Of a stretch of DNA of 64,000 nt, positions 1 through 12,600 are shown piece by piece. The notes under the pieces are model-generated. The model did not search any database. It was not told the origin of the DNA and saw only the letters and a program-made list of their open reading frames with translations. Source of the stretch: Cenococcum geophilum 1.58 (taxonomy: Eukaryota; Ascomycota; Dothideomycetes; Gloniales; Gloniaceae); the NCBI GenBank assembly GCA_001692895.1, contig KV748211.1:1612001-1676000 (forward strand), in the 5' to 3' direction. Position 1 is the stretch's first letter, and the number at the start of each line of letters is the position of its first letter. Made by a program: the position numbers and the translations under genes.

Positions 1-39
1 AAATAAACCATTTTAATTAGGGACTACTCTATGTACCTA

Positions 40-600
40 TTAATCTTCCTACCGCTAAGCTCTTTATATTTATTAATAGATTATTTATAAATAATATAGA
101 TTTTAGCTCCTAGTTAGGATATAAGATTATTATCACAAATAAATTTACTAGAGAGAATAACTTTATAATCTATAGCAATTTTATTTATTAGAGCTTAACT
201 AAGAGCAAGCGCATTACCTAAAGTGTTTTAGTATTAGAGATATATAGAATAGTTAGTAGAGTTAATATAGCAATTACAATTAGAACTACCCTAAAGATAA
301 TTATAGATTAACTTAAACTTCCCGTTATTCCTATAATCGTATACACTAACTTATATTCCCTTTATAAGTATTTAGTTAAGCTTAGTACTATAAAGAAAAA
401 GCGCCTTATAATTAATATTATAGCACTTTAGTAATCCTATAAGCGTTAAAAACTCTTTAAAATTTAATAAATTAATAGCTAAGATAACCTAGTAGATATA
501 ATAATAAAGGTAAACCTAAATAAGGTACTAGAGACGTTTGTTAATATAAATACTCTATATATATAAGTTAAAGGTTAGGTTAAAAGGAAGCTCCTAGAAA
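40..600 (+). pseudogene. Copia-A RNase H domain, broken
   Basis: The C-terminal RNase H domain of a copia polyprotein degrades RNA in the RNA:DNA hybrid during reverse transcription. The translated order is a KLFIFID-like first strand, then SFINN-KDFSSQLGYK, then a helix ending KSKRVT-SVLALEIYR. It parallels the better copy at 30770-31318 almost codon by codon. TAG and TAA replace glutamine codons, for example in the LIY-SLTKSKR segment. It cannot give a full product. It is seen by similarity between copies, and the family assignment rests on the copia pattern of a TDASF-like motif followed by N-KDLSSQ. Confidence 0.8.
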
Positions 601-634
601 TTTCTTAGTTATATAAGGTCTTAAGATATCTAGG

Positions 635-657
635 AACTTTAACCGGCAGTTAAAGTT
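635..657 (+). repeat. Palindromic module I (Copia-A copy A)
   Basis: The arms AACTTTAACCG and (C)AGTTAAAGTT meet around one base, preceded by TTAAGATATCTAGG and followed by ATCTAATTAGTTAGATTC. The same block occurs in Gypsy-1 and Gypsy-2 (see the findings). Confidence 0.8.
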
Positions 658-744
658 ATCTAATTAGTTAGATTCTCTTACTAAAACGTTTTTAAAGGGG
701 GGAGTATAATATTCTATAGACCCTAACTTAACCTAGCTAATTAG

Positions 745-771
745 GATTTTCCATCCCTAGGATAGAAAATC
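745..771 (+). repeat. Palindromic module II (Copia-A copy A)
   Basis: This 27-nt near-palindrome reads GATTTTCCATCCC, a one-base centre and GGATAGAAAATC. It is flanked by CTAATTAG on the left and GCTATTAGCTCGC on the right. It lies in the 3' untranslated region, about 220 bp before the LTR. Confidence 0.8.
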
Positions 772-987
772 GCTATTAGCTCGCTTACTGCTAGCGCCTT
801 AGCAGCCCTACTAATAAGATACCTACCCATAACTTATAAGCAAGAAAGCACTATATACTAAGAGGCAAATTTTAGGATAGCGAGACTCATATTATAATAG
901 CAATAGTAGGTAAAAAGGATTAATATTTATTCCGCTAGTTAAGCGATATATATATATAGATGGTAACTATAAAAGAAGAGTTACTAG

Positions 988-1184
988 TGTTAGGAATAAA
1001 GGCAAGCACTTACTATTTAAGGTATATTGCCGTTACGTATAGTAAGTTGCCGTTACGTGTTGCCGCGGCACTAGCGTGGCGAGGAGCCTTAAGCTCCTCG
1101 CCCTCCCTTATTTTTTATATAGAATAATAATTATTATACTATCTACGAACCGTAGCTATATAATATTACCTTATATAACTAATA
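988..1184 (+). repeat. Copia-A 3' LTR (copy A)
   Basis: This 197-bp LTR starts TGTTAGGAATA and ends ACTAATA. The TG and CA ends and the inverted TGTTGG/CCAACA termini are RIP-shifted. Inside are GTTGCCGTTACGT repeats, the GC-rich GCCGCGGCACTAGCG core and a GAGGAGC...GCTCCTC inverted repeat. The same order occurs in all Copia-A LTRs in the window. Confidence 0.9.
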
Positions 1185-1275
1185 ATTAGCTAGGTTGAAG
1201 AAATACTAAAATTCCGTATAACCTATTATTAAAGTTATTACTTAAAATACTACTTACCTTATAAATATATATATA
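1185..1275 (+). mobile_element. Probable Gypsy-1 remnant left of LINE-1
   Basis: This 91-bp AT-rich strip lies between the copy A LTR and LINE-1. LINE-1 is flanked by a 15-bp duplication, so this strip and the DNA at 6832 onward were once joined, and the latter is Gypsy-1. The strip has no recognisable motif of its own, so the assignment is positional. Confidence 0.5.
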
Positions 1276-1439
1276 GGAGCTCTTACTGCACCCGGCCTAA
1301 AAAGACCAAAAACAACTAAAAAGAACCCTGAAAAACACCTAGAGAATCCCCCTAAGATGCATGCATTACAGGGGAGGCACACGTCAACCGACGGTGGCTC
1401 GCACTCGCGCGTAACCGCTAGATCTATGCCTAATAACGG

Positions 1440-3060
1440 CCCTCTATAACAAAGACGGGCGAATACTATACTATAAAGCGGAAATACCTCTATTAAGAAG
1501 GCATCTAATAAAATATAAAGCCTACTAGACGTGTTTAGTATCTAGAATTATAGGGGAGTAACTATTAGCTATAACGAACTAATATAGCTAGTAGAATGGC
1601 TCCGCTAGTCTAGTAAACCTTAGGCGCCCCTCTAGTAAACCCTTAATTAAATCCTCTAATGGCTAAGCAAAATTAAAAATAAATAAAACTCCCCCTTACC
1701 GGCGAACCGCACCTAGGCTACCGTAGCCGCGCTTCTATACTATAGGGAACCTACCCCCCTTAAGATAATAACCGGGTATATAATTATAATATAACTAAAT
1801 ATAGAAAAAGTAGAGGGGCTTAGGGGATAATTAGAAATAGAAGTCCTTACGGAGATTTGCAAAGAGGTTTATAATATAGTTATAGTCTAACACCTTAGGA
1901 GCGGAGATATTAGAGTTACTCTAAAGGACTAATAGGTAAAGGAACGAGCTATAAGGGTAGGGGACAGGCTAGGAGAACGTATTGGTATAAAAGTGCTCCG
2001 TGAAGACTACCTAGTTAAAGTCCTAGTGGTTTTTATAAGCCTTAGGGTAGAAAAGGGACGCTAGGTAGATAACACAGTAACTATATAGGAGATAGTAAAA
2101 TATATAGAACGCCTTATACTAGGCCTTAAGATTACCTAAATCTAATAGCTTTAATAGGAAAATGCAAACTAAGTAAATAATAAGAATAATAAGAGAATAT
2201 AAGGGTCGCTAGAGATTTGCTAGGGAGACGCCGGTCGAATATATGGCTCCCTTATTATTAGCATATATACACTAGAAATGCAAAAACTCTTTATTTAAAA
2301 AGGAATAATTATAAATAGCCTTATATATAACGCAAGGCTCTATAACTATAGACTACGCCTAGAATAATGCTACTGCTGTATATAATAGGGATACACCTAA
2401 TCCACATACGCAGTATAGGTGTGCTGCGGCTACTATGCAGGCCCTTATAATATAAGACACTGCTTAAATTAAGACTAAATAAAATGTATAAACTACCACC
2501 GAAGCATATATAAGGCGTAGGAGAGAGAAGACTGCATTAAATACAAGAGGTGGAAGGCAAGGGCTTAACAGCTACGGGAATAACTGTATGCTAGGTTATA
2601 CGAATGAAAACAATAGGCGATAAGCTAGGGGGACGCAGGTGCCTTCCTAGCGTTTTCTACCTTTAGCACTAGGGGGCTAGGCTAGCTATCCCAAGCCTTA
2701 ACGGGCTAGAAGCGGCGCCGCGTAATATTACCAGACTGTATAGGGATATAAGGGTTATAGGGGATATAAGGGAGAGGACGCCCTATAGGAAGACCCCTAT
2801 AGATAGCTATAGCAAGCTTAAGACCAGGATAATTAAGAATTAGATTTAACGCAGTAAATATAACATTTATAGCCGACCTATAAAGGGTATATAGCTAGCT
2901 AGTAAAAATAGGGGAGGAACTGGAGATAATAATAGATTTAGATATAGAAGCGCTAGTAGGAATATAAGACATAGGAATGGAAAGCTCTATATAAAATAAG
3001 TAGTAACTAGGGTATAGATATAAGAGATAGAAGTTCTAAACATCCTAGAGAAAGTAAAAA
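1440..3060 (+). pseudogene. LINE-1 ORF1 (gag-like, zinc-knuckle protein), broken
   Basis: ORF1 of Tad-like LINEs encodes an RNA-binding protein that coats the element RNA. The translated region at about 1440-2330 is hydrophilic with no clear domain. At about 2365-2470 is a cysteine-rich segment with CxxC spacing, ending CGYYAGPYN-RHCL. This is the usual tandem CCHC knuckle pair with some Cys and His changed to Tyr. Stops at former Gln codons break it throughout. A corresponding region lies on the minus strand at about 44800-46430. The exact start and end are not visible; the limits are the outer edges of sensible translation. Confidence 0.6.
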
Positions 3061-3119
3061 TAGAAAAAGCGAGGAATAAAGGAGAGGCGAAGGACCCTCG
3101 CCGGGGGTCCGCCACCTAT

Positions 3120-6100
3120 CTATTATATAGTATAACTGCGGTAACATAAACCACCGTCTTATAAGGCCTTTACTAGATAGTCTAGACCTAGAGAAATACT
3201 ATATCCTTGCTATATAAGAGCCGTACTATAATACCTATATATAATCGACATACTGCCCCTAAGGATTTTAGCTCCTATATGAACCAAAAGTAGCTATACG
3301 CGTGTACTTTATAATTAGTAAGGCTATTAGCCTATCCTTATAGTTATAGCAGGCAGTTAACCTAGATATTGCAGTTGTAATAATTTAGACATATAGGGGA
3401 CCGGTATAAATTATTAATGTATATAACCCTAGGGTCGAAAGGGTCCTATAAATAGAGAATATTATATTAGTAATAAGCTTGCTAGAAACTAAAGGTATAG
3501 AGTTTATCCTATTAGGAGATATAAACCTCCACTACCCGCGATAGGGGGGTATCTATATTACTGCTAATTAATAGGTAGAGTGCCTACTAAGAGCTATAGA
3601 CACCTAGGGCCTTAAGTTGGCTACCCCCCTAGGAGTAACTATATAGCAATAAGGAACCTCCAGAAGTATAATTGACCTCATATTTATAGACAAAGGCCTA
3701 TACTAGAGACTCGAAAGGTATAACCCTAAAGAAGAATAGGTACTCGCCTTAGACCATATCCCCATCTAGATATAGCTAGATTTAGATATTAAGGCGTAAC
3801 TAAGTAGTAAAAGATACGTAATAAGGAAGCTTAAGATAAATAGTTTCCTTAATATAGTTAAATAATAACTCTAAGACCTAGAAGAAATCCACCTAATTCC
3901 AAATAAGCGAGGCTTATTAGCTACCCCTAAGGAAATCGACTAAAGACTAAAAAGGATTTAGGTAGCGATTAAAAATAGGCTAGAAGAGCACTGCCCGGTC
4001 TTAAAACTGGGCCCCTACGCGCGACACGCATGGTCCGTATAATACGCGGTTCTTATTACCAGCCAATGATAAGTAAGAAGGAAATATATAAGTAGCTATA
4101 ACCCTAAAAACGAGAGATGATATAAAGATATAAGAAACCAGTTAAAGAATACCCTAAAGAAAGAAGTAAGGAATAACTGGAGACGGTTTATAAACAAGTA
4201 TACTTTTAACCCGAGCCTCCCCTATAATAAGGGCCTTTAGGCTATAGCAAAATAGGTATAAAAAAAAAGGTAGGGCGCCTAGTAGAAGACCTATACTTAC
4301 TACCCCTATAAAGAGTAGGGGAATTATAGGCCACTAATAGCAACGATAAGAAGGTAAAGATCCTTATAGAAAGGTTCTTCCCCTAACTAGCTCTAGTAGA
4401 CCTTAGTAATATTATAGGTAAAACACTGGTGACTCGCCTAAGGGTTAACAGCGATATAATAATAGAGGAAATGGCCAGAACTATTAGCCGCCTTTTAAAT
4501 AATATATTACTAGGACTAGATGGGATTCTAAATAAGGCCTTAAAAATATATGGACTACTTATAGCACCTTAGCTTGCAGATATAGCTAGGGCATGCTTTG
4601 CTATAGGCTACTACCCGTAACTTAGAAGAGCTATAACGACGGTTATTCTACGGAAAGAAGGTAAAGTAGATTACTTAATCCTAGGAAGCTACCGCCCTAT
4701 TGCCTTAAAAAACACCCTTAGTAAGATCTTAGAAAAGGTAATAGCAGACCATATAGTAGATACGGCTAAGAAATATAACCTACTACTATAAAGCTAAATG
4801 GGGGCAAGAAAGAACCGCTTAATACTATTAGCACTTATGCTACTTGCTACCACCATTAAATCCGCATAGGCGATGCGAAGGGACTTTATAGTATTAATGC
4901 TTAGCCTAGATATTAGCGGCGCCTATAATAATATACCCTATAAGCGTCTCCTATATATCTTTAGGGTAAAAGGCTTTTTAGAATAGATTATATAATTTAT
5001 TTAAAGGTTTATAGGTTAGAAAGAAATATTATTAGTCTTTAGTGGATACTAGAGCCCCCCTATTACAGTTATAACAGGAATACTATAAGGATTACCCCTC
5101 TCGCCTATACTCTTCCTTTTCTTTATAAGTAACCTGCTTAACTTCTTTAAGGAAGGGGTAACCTAAGGGATAGGCTTTGTTAATAATATAAACCTAATTA
5201 TATACAGGCTAATAGCCGCAGAAAATTGCAGAATACTAGAGAAAGCTTATAACACCTATATAGAATAGGCAAGACGATATAGAGTCTAATTCTCACTAGA
5301 GAAATACTAGCTAATCTACTTTATAAGAAAACGTAACTAATCTATAGATCTTTAGCATATAATCCGCATTTAAGGCTTTAGGGGTTAACTAGTTTAGGGT
5401 CTAAGGGTATTAGGAGTATAGGTAAATAGTAAGCTCCGGTGAAGCGTATATGCGGCGTAAGCAGCCTATAAGGGCTAAGTATAGTATATTATATTATCTA
5501 GGATTATTAATTTTATATAGGGTCCATGCTTCTAGAGGTTACGCCTATTATATATAGCAGTTATCCGGCTAACTACAACGTATAGGTCCAGTATTTGGGC
5601 TATTGGAGAATCTGAAAAAGGCCCCCCTAAATCGCTCCTTAAACTACTCTAAAAGGTCTAAATAGCCTGCCTTTAGAGTATAATATGCGGATATAAGCGA
5701 ACGGCTATAGCACTGCTTAAAAAGGAAGCTAATATTCCCCCCCTATAACTATATATTAAAGCCGCTGTAATATAAAGGGCGTAAAATAAACGTAACTTTA
5801 ATGTTATAAAGTATATTAAGACACGCCTAAATAAACTATAGAGGGATCTTAGGGCGCCCTATAGGAGAACAAACCAATAACCTTAAAGTAGGGAAGACAT
5901 ATTAGAGAAACAGGTAAAAAAAGTAAAAGAAGAATAATGCTGCTTTAGGGCCCAGGCCTATATAGAGGAGGAAGGGAAACGCGTAAGAGGCCAGTAAAGA
6001 TAATAGTAAAAGAGAGAAAGGAGTAAAAGTAGAGTATAAAAGAATACTAGGAAACTATCTACTATAATATAACACTGGCTAAACTAACGCTAGAGAGGTG

Positions 6101-6805
6101 TATGGGAGTTAAAGGTATAGAGGCTAACTAAGGTAAGAGGAACCTAAGCTGTAGCATGGTTAATACTATAGGGGGTAAATATTCTAGGGCTCTAAGAAGG
6201 CCTAATAAAGGCAAAAAATATAATAGTAATACTCTTAAAAACAGGAATAATAGGACTAAAAGACTAGCTCTACTAGGTAGGTATCCTAGTAGGTAGCCTA
6301 AGATATAAATGTGGCTAGCTAAGATAGACACCAAAACACGTAATACTATTATGCCCCTTACGCACTAACTAAGAAGTAATGCTCTTAGTAGCTAGCATAG
6401 AGAACTATAATATACTGCTCTTAATATAAAAAGGCCTTAAGGCGGTTACCTAGTGGCTTATTAGCTAAAATATACTAAACCAGTTCTAGGTTGCAAAGGA
6501 AATAGTAATAAAGGGCGGGGGGGTAAGCAACGGGCGCCCCCTAATAACTCTATAGTGGTAGAGTAAAGTTTATAATACTAGCGCGTCTATAGGCTTGTTA
6601 CAGCAGCAGTAGTTCCTAAAAAGGTTAAAAAGTAAGGTAGTAGAGCACTATAGGTAACTTATATGCGCCTCGCAGGCGCCTCGTAGGCGAGTCCTAAAAG
6701 GTAGGGAGATAGATTACGGGGTTTTCTTAAATAGAGTTTTCTCCCTATATGTATATAAGGAGTAGTCCGCGTGGGCCTAATAGGGATCCGAATTAGACGT
6801 TAAGC
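3120..6805 (+). pseudogene. LINE-1 ORF2 (endonuclease-reverse transcriptase), broken
   Basis: This polyprotein would nick the target and copy the element RNA in place. An APE-type endonuclease comes first: LLGDINLHYPR at about 3510-3542, SRSIIDLIFID at about 3660-3695 and a catalytic LDH at about 3748. The reverse transcriptase follows, with ITGILQGLPLSPILFLF at about 5070-5120. Its catalytic pair is at 5182-5187, read as FVNN where FxDD is expected, so both aspartates have become Asn. A long C-terminal region runs to about 6805 and ends GVFLNRVFSLYVY before the 3' tail. Many TAG/TAA codons interrupt the frame. It is a dead copy. Confidence 0.8.
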
Positions 6806-6839
6806 AATGAATAATAATAAATATATATATAACTATTTA

Positions 6840-9051
6840 ATTTTAATATAATATAAATTACCCTTACTATAAACCTTAAACTAATATAATAAAGTTATAA
6901 CTACTAATTATAGTAAAGAATATAAAGATAATATATTAAAAACCCTTAAAATTTATATAGTATAAACCGCACCCTTTTATTTATTAGTAAGAAAATAAAA
7001 CTATAAAATTTTTACTATAACACTAAAAGATATTAAGAAGGTATTAAAATTAAAGTAATATATTAACCCCTAACCTTTTATACCTAAAGAATATTATAAT
7101 TTAATTAATATATTTAAGAAATAATTTATAAACTAACTACCCCTATATTAAAATAAGTATAATTTAAAAATAAAACTTAAACCTAGTATAATATTAAAGT
7201 TTGGCCTGTTATACGGTATATTATAAGAAGAGCTACTTATAATATAATAATACCTTAGGGAACACCTAAGGAAAGGATTTATTTGCCTTAGTTAATTACT
7301 ATTTACTAAGAAACCTAAAAGAGGCTTAAGGTTTTATATTAATTATTAAACCCTAAATATAATTATAATTTAAAACCAATATTTAATTCCTCTACTTTAA
7401 GAAACGCTTAACTACTTAGTAAAAGTATAATACTTTATAAAGCTTAACGTAGTTATTACCTTTAATTAAATCCATATTTATAAAGGAGATAAAAAGTATA
7501 TAGCTTTCTATATATAATAGGGACTTTTTAAATACCTAGTAATACTATTTAGTATAAAGAATAGTCCTTATATATTTTAATAATATATTAATAATACGCT
7601 TCGCGAATTCCTTAATATATTTATTACCATATATATTAATAATATCTTAATCTATTTATCCTTACTTTCTAAGTATTAAAAGTATATCTAAATAGTCCTT
7701 AAGTGCCTATAAAACGCCGGCTTATAATATAATATTAAGAAATATAAGTTTTATATATCTAAAGTTATATACTTAGGCCTAATTATATCCTATAATAGAA
7801 TTAAAATAAACCCTAAAAAAATTATTATAATTATAAACTAGGAAAGTCCTAGTAGTATATAAAATATTTAAGGATTTCTAAGATTTATAAATTTCTACTA
7901 TTAATTTATTAATTACTTCTTAAAAATTATTTAGCTATTAGTAAACTTAATAAGAAAGAATATAAAATTTAAATAGACTACTAAATATAAATAAGCTTTT
8001 AATAACCTAAAATATTATTTTATAACTGCTCTAATTCTTACCTACTTTAATCTAGACCTTAAATATATTATTAAAATAGACTTATCTAATTATATATTAA
8101 AAGGGGTATTATTATAATATAATAAGAACAGTAAGCTACGCCTAGTAGCCTTTCTCTTTTAAAAACTTACCCCTACTAAATTAAACTATAAGATATATAA
8201 TAAGGAACTACTTACAATTATTAAATACTTTAAATAATAGCGTTTAAAACTTAAAGGATTATTATTTCTAATACGCGTATTAACGGACTATAAAAACCTA
8301 TAGTACTTTATAACTATAAAGCAATTAATATAGCGTTAAATTTATTAGGCCAAATACCTTTTATAATTTAACTTTAAGATTATATACTAACCTAGTAAAC
8401 TTAATTAAAAGCCTAACTTATTAATATAATAATTATAGAACTTATTTATAAACACTTCTAACGAATAGATTATAAATTAATTATAAACACTTCTAACGAA
8501 TAGATTATAAATTAATTATAAATTTTACTGCCCCCTAAACGCTTTAAAAAACTATACCCTATATTTCTAAATATAGAGCTTAATAAAAATTAATTGGAAA
8601 TTAATAAGTGGGATATAAAAATTAATAAATTAATAAAGTATAAATATAAGAATAACCCTTAGATAGTAGATATAATAAAAGTAATTTAAATAGGGAAATA
8701 GTAATATAAAAATATTATACTTACTAAACATAAAATCCGTAATAATTGGTTATACTATTAATAGAAAATAGTAGTCCCGAATTCTAAACCCTTATAATTT
8801 AAAATACTTAAATTTATATACGATTTCCCTATAGTAGGGTATCCTAGTTATATAAAGATATATAAGATTATTTAATAAGTATATTACTAGCTTATAATAT
8901 ATAACTATATATAAAAATACATTTAAGTATATAGAATATATATATATAGGAAGACCTCTTATATAAAGAAATAAGGAGTACTTTAACTATTACTAATTCT
9001 AATACAAAAATAGCGAGATATTTTAATTAACTTTATAGTTAACTTGCCTAA
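6840..9051 (+). pseudogene. Gypsy-1 pol: reverse transcriptase, RNase H, integrase start
   Basis: The order fits a Ty3/gypsy polyprotein. An LKEYYNLINIFKK segment at about 7083 precedes the reverse transcriptase. Then come RKGFIC near 7272, the RGLRFYINYQTLN block near 7322, and IPFSIKNSPYIFQ-YINNTLREFLN at about 7540-7620. The catalytic box reads YINNILIY (7632-7655), with Asn-Asn at 7638-7643 where Asp-Asp is expected. RNase H follows with TYFNPDLKYIIKIDLSNYILKGVL near 8040-8110. The last segment, DILINFIVNLPN, is the start of the integrase catalytic core. All glutamine codons visible in these motifs have become stops. Confidence 0.8.
8447..8516 (+). repeat. 35-bp tandem duplication
   Basis: A 35-bp unit beginning TATAAACACTTCTAACG occurs twice in a row within the Gypsy-1 region between RNase H and integrase. 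The two units look identical, so the duplication is younger than most of the mutation around it. Because 35 is not a multiple of 3, it also shifts the frame. Confidence 0.85.
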
Positions 9052-9229
9052 CTGTTGGTTATATAAGGGGATATCACGTAGCTACGGTTCGTAGATAGTA
9101 TGATGATTGTTCTTCTTAATTCTTCTTTAGGGGGGGTAAGGAGCTTAAGGCTTATCGCCACACTAGTGCCGCGGCGATATGTGACGGTAACTTGCCGTAT
9201 GTAACGGCAACTTGCCTATATTCCTAATA
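9052..9229 (-). repeat. Copia-A 3' LTR (copy B)
   Basis: This 178-bp LTR reads TGTTGGTTATATAAGG to TTCCTAATA on the plus strand, the reverse of the plus-oriented copies. It contains the GTGACGGTAACTTGCC repeats and the GGCGATAAG...CTTAAG core. Confidence 0.92.
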
Positions 9230-9445
9230 CTGGCAACTCTTCTTTTACGGTTGCCATCTATATATATATACCGCTCGACTAGCGTAATAAATATTAATCC
9301 TCTTTACTTACTATTGCCATTGTAATATAAGTCTTGCTGTCCCAAAATTTGCCTTTTAGTATATAGTGCTTTCTTGCTTACGAGTTATGGGTAGGTATCT
9401 TATTAGTAGGGCCGCTAAGGCGCTAGCGGTAAGCGAGCTAATAGC

Positions 9446-9472
9446 GATTTTCTATCCCGGGGATGGAAAATC
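9446..9472 (-). repeat. Palindromic module II (Copia-A copy B)
   Basis: The arms are GATTTTCTATCCC and GGGATGGAAAATC around one base. This is the least mutated Copia-A version, with the centre CCCGGGG kept. Confidence 0.8.
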
Positions 9473-9561
9473 CTAATTGGCTGGGTTAAGTTAGAGTCTG
9501 TAGAATGTTATGCTCCCCCTTCTAAAAAAAAGTCTTAGCGAGAGAATCTAACTAATTAGAT

Positions 9562-9584
9562 AACTTTAACCGCCGGTTAAAGTT
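9562..9584 (-). repeat. Palindromic module I (Copia-A copy B)
   Basis: This is a perfect inverted repeat with 11-base arms, AACTTTAACCG and CGGTTAAAGTT, around a single C. Confidence 0.85.
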
Positions 9585-9639
9585 CCTGGATATCTTAAGA
9601 CCTTATATAACTAAGAAATTTCTAAGGACTCCCTTTTAA

Positions 9640-12600
9640 CCTAACCTTTAACTTATATATATAGAGTATTTATATTAATAAACGTCTCTAGTGCCTTATT
9701 TGGATTCGCCTTTGTTATTATATCTGCTAAATTATCTTAACTATTAATCTATTAAATTTTAAAGAGTTCTTGCCGTTTATAGGATTGCTAAAGTGCCATA
9801 ATATTAATCATAAGGCGCTTTTCCTTTATAGTACTAAGCTTAACTAGATACTTATAGAGGGAGTATAAATTAGTGTATACAATTATAGGGATAATAGGAA
9901 GTTTAAGTTAATCTATAATTATCTTTAGGGTAGTTCTAATTGTAATTGCTATATTAACTCCGCTAACTATTCTATATATCTCTAATACTAGGACACTTTA
10001 AGTAACGCGCTTACTCTTAGTTAAGCTCTAATGGATAAGATTGCTATAAATTATAAAGTTATTCTCTCTAGTAGATTTATTTGTAATAATAATCTTATAT
10101 CCTAACTAGGAGCTAAAATCTTTATTATTTATAAATGATCTATTAATAAATATAAAGAGCTTAGTAGTAAGAAGATTAATAGGTATATAGAGTAGTCCCT
10201 AATTAAGATGGTTTATTTACTAAAAAAGATGTTTATTTAGGGCAAGAACGTTATCCTTAGTTAGTTTCTAGTATTAGGTGGTAACGGAGAGATTAAATAA
10301 AGCCTTAGGTTAATAGATAGAAGTAATATAAGCTCCGCAAGCGCGTTGCTCTACGTATTCTTGCTTTAGAGAATTAATGTTAATAATATTAATTTTCTTA
10401 CCTTAACCTTTCTAGCGCAAAGCAATAGAATTCTTATTTAGGGAGAGGATGCATCTATTAAAGAGTAATGGTATTATTAAATTAAGCTTTTCTTTTAGCT
10501 TTACTATAAAATTTGCCTTTACTAGCTTATCTTCTTTAAGAGCTAAAAATTGGTTGTCTCTTAAGATAATTATATTATTAGTTTATATACTAACGATTCT
10601 AAACGGAGTTTCTGTGGTTGTAATAAGAAAGTAGGGATTAAATATAGATATAGTTATTAAAAGCTTCTCTTTATGGTGCTTACTATAGGTAGCCTACTAA
10701 TAAGTTCCTGCCTTTGCGATTCCGTATAATGGCTTAAGCACAACCATGATTATATCTTTAGGATATTAGTGGCGAATTTGCTTTAGAAGGTGTGCTAATA
10801 TTAAGCGCTAAAGGTGTGTCTTTAATTAGGTGTAGGCCTAGGTAATATTTCGCAAATAGACTGCTATTCTATTCTTTATTAAGGAGGGAGCTAATATAAC
10901 AATAACTTGTTAACTAGCTCGTTAAATCGTAGGAGATTATATAAAAATTATCTCCTTATTATTGTTGTTGTAACCTTAAATAATAAGCCTTAATTTCTTA
11001 AATAGGGCGTTAATAGCTTTGCCCTTAATCTCGTTAACTATTCTTAACTTAAAGATGCGAACTCTATTAAATTTAGTAGGGTTATACTTCTTAAATTTAA
11101 AGACTCCTCTTATAATAAGACCGTTAATCTCCTACTTATTAGATGCTTAGAAAGGAGCTCCTAGGGTTATAATATAACCTTTTTTTAGAGCTGTTTTATA
11201 AGCTTAAAGTTAGCCTTCTCTTTAGCTGTTATAAAGGCCATTAATAACTTAACTTTATTCTTAATGGCGGCAATAAATTATTCTTTAAAATTAATAAGAT
11301 GTTGGCGATTTTATAATCCCTTTAGGCGACCTCTACCGCGTTATAGTTATAGTATATCTACTATAATTATATTAGGATTATAGTCGTCTTCTAAAGTATA
11401 TTAATTATAGTTCTCCTCTAGGGCATCTTTTAGGGCATCCTATAAAGGCTCAGAATTGTTATCTTTATAGTAAGGCTTAATAATAGTTAAATGGAATTAA
11501 GTAGGTCCGTAAGGCATCTAAATAGTATAAATTTAGCTATTAATTATAATAAGTTAGTATGGGCCTAACTATCCTCCCTTTTTATGCTATATGTATACTT
11601 TAGACTAGAGTGGTAGATTAAGCGTAGTTAAGGTATTTAGGCCATTTTTTATTCCTAGTATATTATTAACCTGGCGTATAGCGTAGAGATATTATACCTC
11701 CTTTATTACCTTATAAATAGCCTTAGCTTATTATATAATAGAGGGAGATAGTAAAGAATTATTAGTTATTTAAGGGTAGGCGCTAAAGACTAGTAATATA
11801 GGTATAAGTCTATCTAGGCTAGCGGAATTGTTAATAGCTTTAATAGCTATTTATAAGGTAAGTTCTTTACTAGCGTTTTTTAATTCTAAAGAGATAATCT
11901 TATATACGCGGTATAATGGCGCGTAATATTATTCTACTTTTTTAATACTATTATATGCCTTAACGGGGACTTCCTTAACCTTAATTGCTATTGCCTTTAT
12001 CTATTATCGGAACTCTATAGATAAGAAGTTCTTTTTTATATTATAGACGATTTAATTAGGGGGTCCTAAATAGATATTAATCTAGCATAACTAAAGGGTA
12101 TCCTATATATTTCTAGCTAATATATCTTTTAAAAAACGCGCGGCTTAAAAAAAAGTTAAGAAGTTAATAACTTAGAGTACTAGCTTGCCGCTAAGATATA
12201 TAACGTTAATAATAATATAAAAGTTAAAATCGTAGTTATCTTTAAGGGTAAACTTAAATCGGCTAGGGGACTTCTGGTTTATTTAGTAGTAATAGTAGTA
12301 CTTTATAAGATGCTTAATTGCCTTAACCTTAACCTTATAGCCTACTTACTAAAGAACCCTAAGTAATTAATAAACAGATAGGTGGCCAAAACAATGGTAT
12401 AGTTGGCGTAATTCTAACTTAGTTAAGTGGCTCTAAGTAATACTCTTTTCTAGTTAATAAAGGAGCAACTAGGGGTAACCCTACTTGCGTATAACAGGCA
12501 CCTAATTATCTCCCTAAATAAGTATATTTTTAAGGTTATTAAGCTTAATACCTAATTTGTCTATATCTTTAATATAAAATAAAAATAGGGTGTTTATAGG

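Larger units (their letters stand above)
1..1184 (+). mobile_element. Copia-A copy A, 3' part (Ty1/copia LTR retrotransposon)
   Basis: This is the 3' end of a Ty1/copia element that enters from outside the window. It holds the end of the RNase H domain, a 3' untranslated region of about 390 bp with both shared palindromes (635-657, 745-771), a purine-rich stretch with a small inverted repeat, and the 3' LTR (988-1184). It matches the 3' ends of the copies at 25822-31827 (plus) and 9052-18044 and 21114-34376 (minus). The frame is broken by many TAG/TAA codons, as RIP would cause. The 5 bases after the LTR are ATTAG, but the partner duplication lies outside the window. Confidence 0.9.
1276..6816 (+). 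mobile_element. LINE-1, full-length Tad1-like non-LTR retrotransposon
   Basis: This element of about 5.54 kb has a 5' end (GGAGCTCTTACTGCACCC) identical to that of the minus-strand copy at 41039-46584. It has two coding regions, one with zinc knuckles and one with endonuclease plus reverse transcriptase. It ends in a short AAT-rich tail after AGCAATG. It is flanked by ATAAATATATATATA at 1261-1275 and 6817-6831. The duplication is low in complexity but exact over 15 bases and sits at both ends. It was inserted into the Gypsy-1 chromovirus. Both coding regions are disrupted by many stop codons. Confidence 0.88.
6817..9051 (+). mobile_element. Gypsy-1 (chromovirus), middle part
   Basis: This is a Ty3/gypsy fragment between LINE-1 and a nested Copia-A element. 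It runs from the end of the protease region through reverse transcriptase and RNase H into the start of the integrase, then stops exactly at the LTR at 9052. It continues at 18045. The 5-bp duplication CTAAC (9047-9051) and CTAAT (18045-18049) marks the junction. It is very AT-rich and heavily RIPped. Its 5' LTR is not in the window. Confidence 0.88.

Noticed and set aside
6128..6334. 68-codon open stretch on the minus strand, with a near-identical counterpart at 41524-41730 on the plus strand
   Set aside because: Both are antisense to the C-terminal part of LINE ORF2. They resemble each other because the LINEs do. The Leu-rich composition is the antisense of a charged, Gln/Lys-rich coding strand.
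10449..10634. 61-codon open stretch with a similar one at 23677-23904
   Set aside because: Both lie antisense to the Copia-A reverse transcriptase in copies B and D. The shared translation reflects the shared template.
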